This document shows, in pieces, positions 45,691 through 56,800 of a stretch of DNA of 64,000 bases. Position 1 is the stretch's first letter. Each line of letters opens with the position of its first letter. Both the position numbers and the translations under genes were made by a program. Where the stretch lies: assembly GCA_037043455.1 (NCBI GenBank), contig JAWPHD010001325.1, positions 269,661 through 333,660 of the forward strand, given 5' to 3'. This stretch comes from Cyrtodaria siliqua. Lineage: Eukaryota > Mollusca > Bivalvia > Adapedonta > Hiatellidae. The notes beneath the pieces were generated by a model. That model did no database searches and had not been told where the DNA came from. It saw only the letters and a list, made by a program, of their open reading frames with translations.

Positions 45691-45785
45691 CTCACAATAC
45701 ACTTTTTTTATCTTGATACTGAATAGTGTATGTTGATTGACGTACTACTCACGGCATTTATGTTCTGACTTGAAATGCACCAAGT

Positions 45786-46185
45786 TGCGGTATACAATAT
45801 GTTGGACAAACAGGTCGATCCTTAAAAGTTCCATTTCGTGAACACAAATAAAATGCAAGTAATCCTAAAAAGTCAAAAAAAATACTTGTACCAACGCTTT
45901 CGTCAGTCAGGTCATAATTTTAATAACGTAACTGTTCAACCGGTTGAATATATATTTTTTGATAATGATGCTACAAAAAGCTTTACAATAAAAGCTAGAC
46001 ATATTGCAGAACTTAAGTGGATGAAAAACTTACAGACACCTTATCCACTCGGCCTTAATGACAATATTTATCAAGATGGACATATTTCTAAAGATCCTAA
46101 TATTGACATTTTTTCTATATTTTCTATTCGAAAGCGTAAATATAGGTCTCATGGTCTTAGGCGTAATGGTAAAATCAAACGTTAA
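45786..46185 (+). pseudogene. GIY-YIG endonuclease domain, frameshifted
   Basis: CGIQYVGQTGRSLKV at 45,786 is the GIY-YIG signature (GIQ…YVG). It is followed by FREHK and a stop at about 45,849. The continuation is in another frame: YLYQRFRQSGHNFNN, then KARHIAELKWMKNLQTPYPL with the conserved Glu and the P.GLN ending. In intact elements this nuclease makes the DNA nick that primes reverse transcription. The frame break and the Pro replacing the usual residue before FREH make it inactive. Confidence 0.8.
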
Positions 46186-46199
46186 TCGCGTATAATTAT

Positions 46200-48525
46200 T
46201 TTTCTGTCGCTGATTTACAAACTATTTTTAAACAGTCTGGAAAGCACTCTATGCTTTCACGGCTTACCTTTGTCCATTTCATCACTTAAGTTGATCGACG
46301 AGGAAGCCGACACAATTTTCATTCGTACAGATCCCTTGTATAACACTGCTTCCATAGTTCAAAGCTATACACAACATGTTCTCTGACCCCATATTGACAA
46401 GGATTCTGATCACGTCAGGCATTTTCTAAAACTACTATATATTAATAAAGGTATTGATTTCATTGACATGCCTAGTATTTTTCGAGATACTCATGTAGTT
46501 GATTCTATCCCAAAATATTTCAAAAATTCCGAAAGTCCTGTAATTTGTTATAAGTATAAAAAGCCTATTATAAATATTATTTTCAACTACAACAAAATAG
46601 TTTCTGACCTTGATATAGTACATAATACTCCTAAGGAATGTGAATGCAACACATCAACATTTTGCTATACTCCAGCAGGTCATGTCATCACTGGCAATTT
46701 TGATATTATTGATAAACGTATTCGGCATTTGTTTTCGAAAGGTCCAAAATATAAATTACCTTCAACTATTGATTTGAATGCCTGTCGGGCCCAGATCGCC
46801 CACTCCATTGAAGATGTTCGTATCAAATGGTGTCGCAGAGAGCATGCGGACCCAAACTCACTTGGAAAAAGTCAATTCTGAAAATTATAGATACACGTTT
46901 TAACTTTTATAATGCTAACCCCTCTTTACTTCCTCCGAGACCTAGGTTTTCCTTTCGTAATTTAAAATCGGGAATTCAGGAATTTCATAATAAATTTGTT
47001 TTAGTTCCTGCAGATAAAGCAGCTAATAATGTAATTATTGTGTGACGCCTACATTACGTCAATGTTTTATCTCTGAAACTCGGCACCAATTCGTATACTC
47101 CAGATAATTCTACTGAGGATGATGTTGTTTCCGCACATATCACTCGGTGCACTACTTTCAAGGCTGGTGTAAACGATAAGCAAAATAAACTGCCTACCAT
47201 GTACTGGATTCCTAAATTACATAAAAATCCATATAAGGCTCGCTTTATTTCGAATTCTAGTGCCTGCACCACAACAATCATCTCCAAACTTTTAACTTCT
47301 TGTCTTACTGCCGTTAAAGATCACGTTAAATTATATTGTGATAAAACTTATGAAAACTCTGGGATTAATTTATTTTGGTCTATAAAAAATTCAGGAGACG
47401 TTCTTGATACAAAATTTCAAGAAAGGTCAAGTTTCATCAATAAGCACTTATGACTTCTCTACACTATATATAACCTTACCACATCACTTTATTAAAGACT
47501 AGCTAATTTCTCTTATTCAAAAAACATTCGCTAGAGAAAATACTACATTTTTGGCATGTAATAATATAAAAGCGTTTTTACTAACGGTAGTTTAGACAAT
47601 TATACTATGTGGACTTGCTATGAAGTTTGTGAAGCCCTCATCTTCCTATTAGATAATATTTTCGTCAGGAATGGAACCACCGTTTATAGACAAATTGTTG
47701 GTATCCCTATGGGTACGAACTGTTCACCACTTGTCGCAGATTTGTTCTTATTTTGCTATGAAAGGGATTTCATGTTGAGTCTTTCACCAGATACCCAGGC
47801 AGATGTTATTGAAGCCTTTAATGACACCTCTCGGTATCTGGATGACATATTGAACATTGACAACCCTTTCTTCCGAACTGTGGTTAATTATATTTATCCT
47901 AAAGAACTTCAGCTTAACAAAGCTAATATATCTCATAAAAACGCGTTTTTTCTTGATTTAGATCCCTCGATTGAAAATGGCAAAATCTATGACAAGAGAG
48001 ATGATTTTAATTTTGACATTGTTAATCATCCCCACTTGGATGGGGATGTTCCCCGAGCAACTTCTTGTGTATGTGCCTCAACTTATTCGTTTTTCTAGAG
48101 CTTGTACTCGAGTTGAGGACTTTAATATTCGTAATCTTTGTATAACTAAAACGTTACTCAATCAGGGTTACCGTTACCGTAAACTTCGTAAAACCTTTGC
48201 AAAATTTAATTATCGTAACCCTGATCTTCTTTCCAAATATAAAAGTAATTTAAGGACTCTTCTGCGACAAGGACTATCACAACCTGACTTCTATGGTGAT
48301 GTGATTTATAGACTTCGTAAGATTCTTGGTCATGATCACTTTCATACTATCTTTGTTAAACTTGTTAAAAAGTTTATCAAAAGAGGTTATGACCCTATCA
48401 TTTTGCAACGTACTGCATGCTTGGTGGTGGATCCTTTTACAGTTCGCCAAAATGCTAATCAATATTGTTATTTTACATCCTACAGGGATTGTATGACATT
48501 AATTGATCCAGTTTTTCCTTAAACC
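46200..48525 (+). pseudogene. Penelope-type reverse transcriptase, broken
   Basis: Recognisable parts in order: ECNTSTFCYTPAGHVITGNF (46,640), RFSFRNLKSGIQEFHNKF with PADKAANNVIIV (46,945-47,045, the DKG-like region with Ala), LPTMYWIPKLHKNPYKARFI (47,190), FWSIKNSGDVLD (47,370), the motif A stretch STYDFSTLY (47,437), GIPMGTNCSPLVADLFLFCY (47,700), YLDDILNID (47,837, catalytic Asp pair intact) and FLDLDPSIENG (47,950). The C-terminal thumb region follows in a second frame to about 48,465. At least five frame changes or stops interrupt it, so no protein is made. Confidence 0.85.
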
Positions 48526-48699
48526 CGTGTGTTTCATATACCACGTTGAAGGTTTTGTGCCTATCGACATTTTGGCCTATTTTATTAGGGTTTCCTTAAC
48601 TGTCCTCATTATCTTGTATTAGACACTGATGTCGAGTTTTGGACCTTTTTTAACAGTCCGTAAGTTTACTAATATTATTTCTTATGGATCTTTGTTACG

Positions 48700-49360
48700 A
48701 TTCTATTTCGTATCTTTGAGTATTTCACCAGATACCCAGGCAGATGTTATTGAAGCCTTTAATGACACCTCGAGGTATCTGGATGACATATTGAACATTG
48801 ACAATTCTTTATTTCCAACGAAGGTTAATAAATTTTCCTAAAGAACTTCAGCTTAACAAAGCTAATAAATCTGATAATAACGCCTCTTTTCTTGATTTAG
48901 ATCTCTCGATTGAAAATGGTGAAATTATTAGCAAAATCTATGATAAGAGAGATGATTTGAGGACTTTAATATTCGTAACTTTTTATAACTAAAAAACTAC
49001 TCAATCAGGGTTACCGTTACCATAAACTTCGTAAAACCTTTGCAAAATTTTATTATCGTAACCCTGATCGTCTTTCCAAATATGAAAGTAATTTAAGGAC
49101 TCTTCTGCGACAAGGACTATCACAACCTGACTTCTGTGGTGATGTGATTTATAAACTTCGTAAGATTCTTGGTTATGATCACTTTCATACTATCTTTGTT
49201 AAACTTGTTAAAAAGTTTATCAAAAGACGTTATGACCTTATCATTTTGCAACGTACTGCATGCTTGGTGGTAGACCCTTTTATAGTTCGCCACTATGCTT
49301 TCCTCTTTAATTGTACGATGGCCGGACAGGCTGTGGACCCTATGATGACCCCTACCTAAA
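48700..49360 (+). pseudogene. Second copy of the RT 3' part
   Basis: 48,722-49,355 repeats coding sequence of 47,780-48,460 (IEAFNDTSRYLDDILNID again, at 48,748). It has an internal deletion after KIYDKRDD, so the text jumps to the RTLIFVT region, and several frame breaks. It ends CLVVDPFIVRHYAFLFNCTM like the 17.5 kb copy, whereas the first copy loses this end at 48,465. Confidence 0.85.
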
Positions 49361-49390
49361 GCCCATTGAGACAGTGGCGTTTGATGTTTG

Positions 49391-50718
49391 TCTATGATCT
49401 TTCTTGTCGTGCCCTTAATGGTTTATTCTCTTGTTGCTCTGGCTTCTGCCAAGTCACTGAGTACCTTCATTGTGGCTTTCTAGGCTATTGCTTTTTTATT
49501 GTATTATATTTACACGAGCATATTTGTTTTTTACTTATATTGCCTATTGATGCTGCCTTGTTGGTTAGAGATTAAATCATGGCGGGGATTTCTTTATTTA
49601 CACTGCCCTGTTTTAATGGGATGACAGTAGGGTAAGTGTGGGGTTTGGTGCACCCTAGAACCGGTTTAAACCACCGTGGCCTACTTTGCCACTGACCGTT
49701 CCAAGGCGGTAGCCCTATTGTCAACCCTTTTGTGTTTGTGATGTCGTTTGCATTTATTATTACTTTTGCCTTCTTGTTTGTCTGTTTGCGTGTTTGTTTC
49801 TGTGTTTTGTGGTTGACTATCCTCCTTGAATGCTGCTTTCCCTGTCCGATCGTTTTATATTGCTTCATAAGTTCCTTGGTCATGATCACTTTCATACTAT
49901 CTTTGTTAATCGTGTTAAACGGTTGATCAAAAGAGGTTATGACCCTATCATTTTACAACGCACTGTATGCTTGGTGGTGAACCAATTTACAGTTCGCCAC
50001 TATGCTTTCCTCTTTAATTGTACGATGACCGGACAGGCTAGACCCTATGATTTGTCTATGATCTTTCTTGTCGTGCCCTTAATGGTTTATTCTCTTGTTG
50101 CTCTGGCTTCTGCCAAGTCACTGAGTACCTTCATTGTGGCTTTCTAGGCTATTGCTTTTTTATTGTATTATATTTACACGAGCATATTTGTTTTTTACTT
50201 ATATTGCCTATTGATGCTGCCTTGTTGGTTAGAGATTAAATCATGGCGGGGATTTCTTTATTTACACTGCCCTGTTTTAATGGGATGACAGTAGGGTAAG
50301 TGTGGGGTTTGGTGCACCCTAGAACCGGTTTAAACCACCGTGGCCTACTTTGCCACTGACCGTTCCAAAGCGGTAGCCCTATTGTCAACCCTTTTGTGTT
50401 TGTGATGTCGTTTGCATTTATTATTACTTTTGCCTTCTTGTTTGTCTGTTTGCGTGTTTGTTTCTGTGTTTTGTGGTTGACTATCCTCCTTGAATGATAC
50501 TTTCCCTGTCCGATCGTTTTATATTGCTTCATAAGTTCCTTAGTCATGATCACTTTCATACTATCTTTGTTAATCGTGTTAAACGGTTGATCAAAAGAGG
50601 TTATGACCCTATCATTTTACAACGCACTGTATGCTTGGTGGTGAACCAATTTACAGTTCGCCACTATGCTTTCCTCTTTAATTGTACGATGACCGGACAG
50701 GCTAGACCCTATGATGAC
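49391..50718 (+). repeat. 664 bp tandem duplication of the retroelement tail
   Basis: 49,391-50,054 and 50,055-50,718 are almost identical. TCTATGATCTTTCTTGTCGT starts each copy, and GTTCCTTGGTCATGATC / GTTCCTTAGTCATGATC lie at 49,871 and 50,535. Each copy holds 3' untranslated tail plus a short piece of RT C-terminus. Very few differences (for example GCTGC/GATAC near 49,834 and 50,498) point to a recent duplication. A diverged further tail copy follows at about 50,740-51,015. Confidence 0.95.
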
Positions 50719-51017
50719 GTCTACCTAAATCCCAAAAGGACGGTGACGTTTGATGTTTGTCTGCAATCTTGTCTTGTCGTGTCCTAAATGGGTTGTTCTC
50801 TTTTTGCTCTTTCTTCTGAGTCACTGAGTACCTTATTTGTGGCTTTCTAGGCTATTGTATTTTTTTTTTGTATTTATATATACACGAGTAACTTTGTGTT
50901 TTACTTATATTGCCTATTAATGCTGCCTTATTGGTTAGAGAATAGTTCATGGCGGGGATTTATTTATTTACACTGACCCGTTTTACTGGGATGACAGTAG
51001 GGTAAGTGTGAGGTTGT

Positions 51018-51150
51018 GATGACTATCCTCTTGCTCCTGATCCGAAGAGTCAATTTCGTTTCAATGCCAATAAGAAGGTTATTGGTAAAATGAAAGATTA
51101 AACTTGTGGAATACTCATTGTTGAATTTCTTGGGTAGACTATATTCATAC
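51018..51150 (+). pseudogene. Polinton-type DNA polymerase C-terminal remnant
   Basis: The plus strand codes DDYPLAPDPKSQFRF, then NANKKVIGKMKD, a stop (TAA at about 51,100), then TCGILIVEFLG and another stop. These short motifs resemble the C-terminal part of the family B DNA polymerase carried by Polintons and similar elements. The stretch is too short and too broken for a firm call. It directly follows the end of the Penelope-like tail copies. Confidence 0.4.
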
Positions 51151-52534
51151 ATGTTAGAAATGAGATTGGTACAAATAAATTAAGGGTATTATAAATGTGT
51201 TGTCAAAAATTATAACGCATGATAACTATAAGAACAATTTATTGACAGCCACAGAAAGATACCGTGAAATAAACGTTATTAGATAAAAAAATATATAAAC
51301 TAAACAGTTATGTAATAAATAAAAACAAATTATCAGCTTTTCATGACAAGAGGTACATACTGTATAACATCCATACTGTATAATAGACAGCATCCATTAG
51401 CATACAGTTAACAATCATGCATGCTCTGGAATCATATGTTGTTATACTACTGTTATGCGGTTCAGGCACGTGAAATGACTTGTCTGCTCCCCTACTGTAC
51501 TGTTATGTTACAGCATAATGCGCTTAAACAGACTGTTTAAAACGTTGCGTGCGGTGCTAACGATGGTTTACAGTTGTGTTCGATTGACGCTTTTTGGCTA
51601 GTTAAGCTCTTTAAAAGGAGGTAGTATTTTGCGATTTAACAGAAAGCTAGTAACATGTATAATGTTTGACTTTTGGTTGTGTTACAAAACGAAGAAATTG
51701 TAATAATCTCTGTTCCAGAACTATCGTATTCCAGGAAAGAAATTGTTATTTTAACAACTGACGGTGAATAATACATAATAGTTTTAATTTTAAAGTTTCA
51801 TCTTCGCAATAAGACACATTGCAGTTTCGTTCAGTTATATTGTATATCATAGTTTCGCTTTCATTATATTTTATAAAACATTATATATAGGCTCCTATAG
51901 AAACCACAGCGTCCGAACGCAATGTCATCGTAGGTCCGCACTGTACTGCAAACAAGGACTTGAAACTACCATGAAAGAGACAAAAAACAACAGAAAGGGT
52001 GGTGAAGACAGGGTTACCGACTTGGAACGGTCAGTAGGCAATTCTTTACTGTATTTTTACAAGTAATAATACGTTGCTTATCGCAAATTCTAATACTATA
52101 AAGTGTTTACATTTACGGTCTCATGCTATCATATTGCGACACGAAATGAAACTTAATAATAATTTTAAACATGATTTTATTAAAATAACAGCGTTGGTAT
52201 CATATGCAATAAGTGCAGTACGGATATTAATTTTAGTATGGTATAATTTAACATAGTGCGAGATATTAATATAACATAAATGGTAATTACAGTTCCCATT
52301 TAAAAGCCATGTTACTAGGGGTTAGCTGTATAAGCGTTTTGAGTATATGCACTTATCAGCTCAGCAGGCATAAACGTCGGTCAGTTTGGTGAAAACAAAG
52401 TATGGATGGTTATTTCTCGTAATGTGGCTCTGTGTAAAGTTTTTTTTCCGCCGACACACTTGCGAGTTTGGCCTTTAATAATTATTCCTCTCGGTGTGTT
52501 AGCTGGGTGGCTTGTCAAAACTTAGATGTATTTC
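51151..52534. other. Polinton interior, no gene recognised
   Basis: AT-rich sequence with no frame over about 60 codons. A short CATACTGTATA direct repeat lies near 51,355-51,378. Presumably decayed element sequence. Confidence 0.45.
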
Positions 52535-52854
52535 TGTGAGTCGTTTCGTTTCTTGTCTCTCTTGTTTGTGTTTGTTGTTTCCAAGGGATCACCTTTTCAG
52601 TATGTATTGACGTTCACACTAGCATTCGTTTAGTGCTGCTTGACGGCCGTAGAAGGTCGCCCCGACTACAAATCAGTAGTGTTATTATTTACTGGTCCTT
52701 TAAGATCATCAAGCCCATTCTGTGTTGCTTTAAATTAGAATATCATAAAACCGAGTCTGTTACTTTTCTCTCTTGTTTGTGTTTTTGCTTCCAAGGGATC
52801 ACATTTTCAGTATTTATCTTTTATCAGCAAGCATATAATCGTTTTTGCTAGTTT
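52535..52854 (+). repeat. Two family E pieces inside the Polinton
   Basis: 52,545-52,605 and 52,735-52,840 both contain CTCTCTTGTTTGTG then CCAAGGGATCAC and TTTCAGTAT. The second is preceded by AAAACCGAGTCTGTTACTTT. They match 29,640-29,725 and the minus-strand copy at 21.1 kb. Confidence 0.7.
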
Positions 52855-52967
52855 TTGTTAACGATGGTGTTCTTGAGTTAAGAGCAGTGGTTGATACATT
52901 TTAATGCTAGGATGTTGAGGCCCTGCGAAGGGGATACTGCGCTGGTACCCCCACTTTCTATACTACT
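52855..52967 (-). repeat. Right terminal inverted repeat of the Polinton
   Basis: Reverse complement of 44,213-44,325; the outer 32 bases are identical. Confidence 0.9.
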
Positions 52968-52973
52968 TTCGTT
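52968..52973 (+). repeat. Target-site duplication, right copy
   Basis: TTCGTT, identical to 44,207-44,212; the 20 bp array resumes through it. Confidence 0.9.
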
Positions 52974-53155
52974 CATGTATACACGGGTTCGTGCTTGTAT
53001 ACATGGGTTCGTGCATGTATACACGGGTTCGTGCATGTATACACGGTTCGTTCATGTATACACGGGTTCGTGCACGCAAACACGGGTTCCTTCACGTATT
53101 CACGGGTTCGTGCATGTAAACACGGGTTCGTTCACGTATACACGGGTTCGGGCGG
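52968..53155 (+). repeat. 20 bp minisatellite, third segment
   Basis: About nine copies of GTTCATGTATACACGGGTTC and GTGCATG variants continue the array interrupted at 44,212. Confidence 0.95.
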
Positions 53156-53410
53156 TTTCGGCGCTACTCGAAAATCAGGTCGTACGGAAGGGGACGGTCC
53201 CTTGTATCATAGCCTAATACAACACTCATCTGTATATAAACGTAAAAAGTGTATGCACAAGCGTATGTTTTAAATTGAGACACCAGGGGTGGAGAAGGAC
53301 ATTTAGCGTATCACAAATGTGTTTGAGGCCAATTTTTGGGAAAAAAAACACAATCTTATTGTAATGTGTTTTAGGCTGATATAATTACTCTGGAGAAAAC
53401 ATCATATTTC

Positions 53411-53861
<451 letters not shown>

Positions 53862-56800
53862 TAAGTACCATAAGTACCATAAGTACCATAAGTAATATAT
53901 TTACCATAAGTAACATAAGTAACATAAGTAATATAAGTAATATAAGTAACATAAGTAGCATAAGTAACATAAGTACCATAAGTAACATAAGTAATATAAG
54001 TACCATAAGTAACATAAGTAATATAAGTACCATAAGTATCATAAGTAACATAATTAATATAAGTATCATAAGTACCTTAAGTATCATAAGTATATAAGTA
54101 CCATAAGTAACATAAGTAACATAAGTAATATAAGTACCATAAGTAACATAAGTAACATAAGTAATATCAGTAATATAAGTACCATCAGTAACATAAGTAA
54201 TATAAGTAACATTAGTAAAATAGGTACCATAAGTAACATAAGTAATATAAGAAATATAAGTACCATAAGTACAAAAGTAATATAAGTAACATAAGTAACA
54301 TAAGTAACATAAGTAATATAAGTAACATAAGTAACATAAGTAACATAAGTAATATAAGTACCATCAGTAATATAAGTACTATAAGTAACATAAGTACCAT
54401 AAGTAATATAAGTAACATAAGTAACATAAGTAACATAAGTACTATAAGTAACATAAGTAACATAAGTAATATAAGTAAACATAAGTAACATAAGTAATAT
54501 AAGTAATATAAGTAACATAAGTAACATAAGTAATATAAGTAACACAAGTAACATAAGTAATAGAAGTACCATAAGTACCATAAGTAACATAAGTAATATA
54601 AGTAATATAAGTACCATAAGTACCATAAGTGACATAAGTAATATAAGTAACATCAGTACCATATGTAACATAAGTAATATAAGAAACATAAGTAACATAA
54701 GTAATATAAGTAACATAAGTAACATATGTAACATAAGTAATATAATATAAGTAATATAAGTAATATAAGTACCATAAGTAACATAAGTAACATAAGTAAT
54801 ATAAGTAACATAAGTAATATAAGTAACATAAGTAACATAAGTAACATAAGTACCATAAGTAACATAAGTAACATAAGTAACAAAAATACCACAGGTAATA
54901 TAAGTAACATAAGTACCATAAGTAACATAATTTCCATAAGTAATATAAGCAATATAAGTACCATAAGTAACATAAAGTAATATAAGTACCATAAGTAACA
55001 TAATTAATATAAGTACCATAAGTAAATAAGTACCTTAAGTAACATAAGTAACATAAGTAACATAAGTAATATAAGTAACATAAGTAACATAAGTACCATA
55101 AGTACCATAAGTGACATAAGTAACATAAGTAACATACGTAATATAAGTAACATAATAACATAAGTAATATAAGTAACATAAGTAACATAAGTACATAAGT
55201 AATATAAGAAACATAAGTACCTTTAGTAACATAAGTAACATAAGTACCATAAGTAACATAAGTAATATAAGTACATAATTAACATAAGTACCATAAGTAA
55301 CATAAGTACCATAAGTAATATAAGTAATATAAGTACCATAAGTAACATAATTAACATAAGTAACATAAGTAACATAAGTAACATAAGTAATATAAGTAAC
55401 ATAAGTACCATAAGTAACATACGTAACATAAATACCATAAGTAACATAAGTAATATAAGTAACATAAGTAATATAAGTACCATAAGTAACATAAGTACCT
55501 TAAGTACCATAAGTAACATAAGACCATAAGTAACATAAGTAAACATAAGTAACAAAGTAACATAAGTAACATAAGTAACATAAGTAACATAAGTAATATA
55601 AATAGCATAAGTACATAAGTACCATAAGTAATATAAGTAACATAAGAACCATAAGTAACATAGTACCATGAGTAATATAAGTAAATATAATTACTATAAG
55701 TACCATAGGTAACATAAGTACCATAAGTACCATAAGTAACATAAGAACCATAGGTAACATAAGTAATATAAGTCATATAAGTACCATAAGTACCATAGGT
55801 AACATATGTAATATAAGTAACATAAGTACCATAAGTACCATAAGTAATATGTACCATAAGTACCATAAGTAACATAAGTAATATAAGTAACATAAGTAAC
55901 ATAAGTAACATAAGTAATATAAGTAATATAAGTACCATAAGTAACAAAAGTAATATAGGTTACCTAAGTAACATAAGTACCATAAGTACCATAAGTACCA
56001 TAAGTAATATAAGTAATATAAGTACCATAAGTAACATAAGTACCTTAAGTAACATAAGTAACATAAGTAACATATGTAATATAAGTACCATAAGTAATAT
56101 AAGTACCATAAGTAACATAAGTACCATAAGTAACATAAGTAATATAAGTTACCTAAGTAACATAAGTAACATAAGTAATATAAGTAACATAAGTAATAAA
56201 AGTTATATTAGTACCATAAGTAACATAAGTAACATAACTAATATAAGTACCATAAGTAACATAAGTACCTTAAGTAACATAAGTAACATAAGTAATATAA
56301 GTAACATAAGTAACATAAGTTACATAAGTTCCATAAGTAACATAAGTAATATAAGTACCATAAGTAACATAAGTAATATAAGTACCATAAGTACCATAAG
56401 TAATATAAGTACCATAAGTAACATAAGTAACATAAGTAATATAAGTAACTTAAGTAACATAAGTTATATAAGTTATATAAGTTATATTAGTACCATAAGT
56501 AACATAAGTAACATAACTACTATAAGTACCATAAGTAACATAAGTACCTTAAGTAACATAAGTAACATAAGTAAACATAAGTAATATAAGTAACATAAGT
56601 AACATAAGTTACATAAGTACCCATAAGTTACATAAGTAAATATAAGTACCATAAGTAACAAAAGTAATAAAAGTACCATAATTACCATAAGTAATATAAG
56701 TACAATAAGTAACATAAGTAACATAAGTAATATAAGTAACTTAATAATATAAGTACCATAAGTAACATAAGTAACATAAGTAATATAAGTACCAAAGTAC

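Larger units (their letters stand above)
45700..51015 (+). mobile_element. Penelope-like element with N-terminal GIY-YIG (Naiad-type)
   Basis: The coding order is GIY-YIG nuclease (45,786-46,185), linker, then reverse transcriptase (about 46,900-48,460), all on the plus strand. Canonical Penelope elements carry the nuclease after the reverse transcriptase; the permuted order seen here defines the Chlamys/Naiad group. Multiple frame changes and stops break the frame (45,846, 46,187, 46,850, 47,045, 47,450, 47,570, 48,085). The 3' end is followed by three further partial copies of its own 3' region up to 51,015. It sits inside the Polinton. The 5' boundary is uncertain. Confidence 0.8.
44213..52967. 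mobile_element. Polinton/Maverick-type element, 8,755 bp, defective
   Basis: Both ends carry the same inverted sequence starting AGTAGTATAGAAAGTGGGGG. The six bases TTCGTT flank the element on both sides (44,207-44,212 and 52,968-52,973), and the 20 bp array continues across the empty site. A 6 bp duplication, AG...CT termini and terminal inverted repeats over 100 bp are the hallmarks of Polintons. Inside are relics that suit this group: integrase-tail, phospholipase-like, zinc-ribbon-like and polymerase-like pieces. About 5.3 kb of the interior is a later Penelope-like insertion, so only about 3.4 kb of Polinton remains, against the usual 15-20 kb. No intact gene survives. Confidence 0.85.

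Noticed and set aside
49572..50559. Two identical 107-codon minus-strand frames
   Set aside because: They are antisense to the duplicated retroelement tail; the identity comes from the 664 bp duplication.
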